A stretch of 64,000 nucleotides of DNA from the NCBI RefSeq assembly GCF_030867145.1, contig NC_134414.1, positions 21,532,518 to 21,596,517 on the forward strand, given 5' to 3'. The stretch's first letter is position 1, and every line of letters starts with the position of its first letter. Shown piece after piece: positions 62,334 to 64,000 of this stretch. A program made the position numbers and the translations under genes. A model generated the notes under the pieces. The model worked only from the letters and a program-made list of their open reading frames with translations. It was not told the DNA's origin and ran no database searches. Source of the stretch: Opisthocomus hoazin (Eukaryota; Chordata; Aves; Opisthocomiformes; Opisthocomidae).

Positions 62334-64000
62334 TCATAGCTCCGATTCTTTATCTATCTCATCTAGGTAGTATTCATCATCAGTGGTGGTATCACTGTCG
62401 GAGTCCGAATAAGCCGCTGGGTCTTCCCCATAGATATCAGTCGGCTCTCGGGGGGATGAAGCAGCCGATGACATTTTGCTCCCAGCAGAACTTGAGCTCC
62501 AAAGCTCGGCCCTGTTTATAGAAGGGGTCTCTCCATCTCTGAGAGCACCAGGGTTATTTAGCAGACAAGGTCTCCATAACCGCCCTTCTGTCAGTGACCT
62601 CTTGATGTTTTCCAGGAAAGCCAGCTGTTGTTCTTTGCCAAATATACCAAATTCAACAGAAGGATACATCAAGTTTCTAGTGCTGTAACACTTTTCATCA
62701 TCCGATGCCCAGTTCTCATTTTCATCACAAGACAACAGCTCTGAGTAAGATTTGAATCTCTTCCCATGTATACCATCCTTTGACAGAATATTGCTTCCTG
62801 AGGCAAAGGTCTCATGGGAATCTCGAGCACAAACGCTCTCAGAAAGGTGACGCTCACGCTGGCTTTTGGCATGACTCTTGCGCAACTGATAGCTATGCAA
62901 GTTAGCATTTTTCGAGCTAGCAGACTGAGAGGTATTTTGACACCGACCAAGCACGGCCTGGGAAGCCAAGTTTTGCTCTGGATGTATATCTGCCTGCAAG
63001 CCGCTATTTATGTATGTGTTTGAGTTTCTGTCCATTAAAAGTGGCAAGGGAGGACTGCAGGCAGGACTGCTAGCTCTTCTCTTCTCACCATCCAGCGAGT
63101 CTGATGTAGTAGCACTGGGAGAGATGGGCTGGCTTTTGCTTTCTAACCTGAGATCAAGTGTTTGGGCATTCTTATTTCTTGTGGTTACTGCTTTATCTGG
63201 AAATAGGGTTGTAAGACTTGGCCTATTTTCCACTTTCACTGTAGTTTTCTGGGGACTGACAGCTTCCTTCTGGGTGTATGAGCTTGTAAAAGACCTCCAG
63301 TTGGTGTTATTAACTAGCAAAGAAGGATTGTTCTGATTTGTAGTCTTATTCTCAGCTATTCTTGGTCTCGGCGTATTCTTATCAGGGTCCAGGCTGTGAT
63401 TCTGATTTTCATTGTCCAACTGCAGGAATGGCTCCTGGGAATCTGCTGAAATCAGTGAATCAAGGGACATGTCGACCTCTAAACAAGTGGCACTTCCATC
63501 GTTCTGTGAAAAAATGTTACTTATGTGCCGTTTGGGGGGTAAATTTTTACTTGAAAATTTTCGACTTGTTTTGTAAACAGCTGCCAGTTTATTTTTAATG
63601 GAAGGTCTGTTTTTTCTTTTTTCTATATCTTTGACTTTGTCTCTTGTGCAGTCAGAGAGAAGCTTGTTCTCGTCTTCTGCACCCTGTGTTATCTTCTGAT
63701 CTTGTGTAACCCTGAGGACTTTATCGTTAATGTCCAGGCTGCCTTCACTGTGCCTCTCCGATTCCTGCAAACCACTATAATCTTTACCCATCTGAGCACT
63801 CTGTGAGTTTTGCTCTTTAATTTTTGAATTCTTTAATTCATTTGTGTTTGTGCTAGCCACTTTATCTAGCTGAAGTAATGGATCAGCACGGGAAGCTGTG
63901 CTTATATCAGATGCTTTGTTCTCAGACTCTGAAAGCACTTTGCTACAAGAGTTTAAATCATTTGCGTCTTTTCTTGAACCGTCAGCCCTTAATTGCAGTC
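62334..64000 (-). CDS. EXPH5: Exophilin-5 (Slac2-b), C-terminal part of the large last exon, partial
   Basis: EXPH5 is a Rab27 effector involved in vesicle trafficking and exosome release; human loss-of-function mutations cause a form of epidermolysis bullosa simplex. The minus strand is open from the window edge at 64000 to a TGA at 62334-62336, about 555 codons. The protein is Ser/Asn/Lys-rich and low in hydrophobic residues, as in the disordered bulk of exophilin-5. Its C-terminus is diagnostic: KRSLTEGRLWRPCLLNNPGA, then an acidic tail SDSDTTTDDEYYLDE ending KESEL. No intron interrupts it, fitting the giant last exon of the family. The N-terminal Rab27-binding domain lies outside the window. 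It lies next to POGLUT3 on the same strand, as in mammals. Confidence 0.93.
   Translation of the reverse strand, partial: LQLRADGSRKDANDLNSCSKVLSESENKASDISTASRADPLLQLDKVASTNTNELKNSKIKEQNSQSAQMGKDYSGLQESERHSEGSLDINDKVLRVTQDQKITQGAEDENKLLSDCTRDKVKDIEKRKNRPSIKNKLAAVYKTSRKFSSKNLPPKRHISNIFSQNDGSATCLEVDMSLDSLISADSQEPFLQLDNENQNHSLDPDKNTPRPRIAENKTTNQNNPSLLVNNTNWRSFTSSYTQKEAVSPQKTTVKVENRPSLTTLFPDKAVTTRNKNAQTLDLRLESKSQPISPSATTSDSLDGEKRRASSPACSPPLPLLMDRNSNTYINSGLQADIHPEQNLASQAVLGRCQNTSQSASSKNANLHSYQLRKSHAKSQRERHLSESVCARDSHETFASGSNILSKDGIHGKRFKSYSELLSCDENENWASDDEKCYSTRNLMYPSVEFGIFGKEQQLAFLENIKRSLTEGRLWRPCLLNNPGALRDGETPSINRAELWSSSSAGSKMSSAASSPREPTDIYGEDPAAYSDSDSDTTTDDEYYLDEIDKESEL

Overview
The window is nuclear DNA of a bird. 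Spliced genes with GT-AG introns are set in AT-rich sequence, CR1 LINE fragments lie on both strands (including typical CR1 3' ends), and the gene order ATM > [C11orf65/MFI position] > POGLUT3 (KDELC2) > EXPH5 matches the vertebrate ATM neighbourhood. No CRISPR array, operon, tRNA or rRNA was seen. I found no convincing new biological system; the most unusual items are an eroded MFI-like exon, a CpG island with no assignable gene beside it, and tandem splice acceptors in ATM.

Layout. 1-17,170 (+): the last 16 coding exons of ATM, equivalent to human residues about 2326-3056: the end of the FAT domain, the whole PI3K-like kinase domain, the PIKK regulatory region and FATC, then a 3' UTR. Every exon has the length I remember for its human counterpart. 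An antisense solo-LTR-like element sits in one intron. 17,170-29,950: mostly anonymous DNA where MFI/C11orf65 would be expected. One minus-strand segment near 26.9 kb resembles a decayed MFI exon. 28.7-29.0 kb is a CR1 fragment. 29,990-30,760: a CpG island. 30.8-41.4 kb: no recognisable gene, with two CR1 fragments.

41,378-56,045 (-): POGLUT3, complete in 8 coding exons (511 aa), with a signal peptide, filamin-like domain, GT90/CAP10 glucosyltransferase domain and a C-terminal REDL signal. Its first exon lies in a second CpG island (55.6-56.5 kb). Intron 1 holds two minus-strand CR1 copies. 57.4-59.1 kb: two CR1 pieces in opposite orientation. 59.8-64.0 kb (-): the 3' UTR and the C-terminal 555 residues of EXPH5 (Slac2-b), running off the window edge.

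The genes do not form a pathway: ATM is the DNA double-strand-break kinase, POGLUT3 glucosylates EGF repeats in the ER, and EXPH5 is a Rab27 effector. Their adjacency is ancestral synteny.
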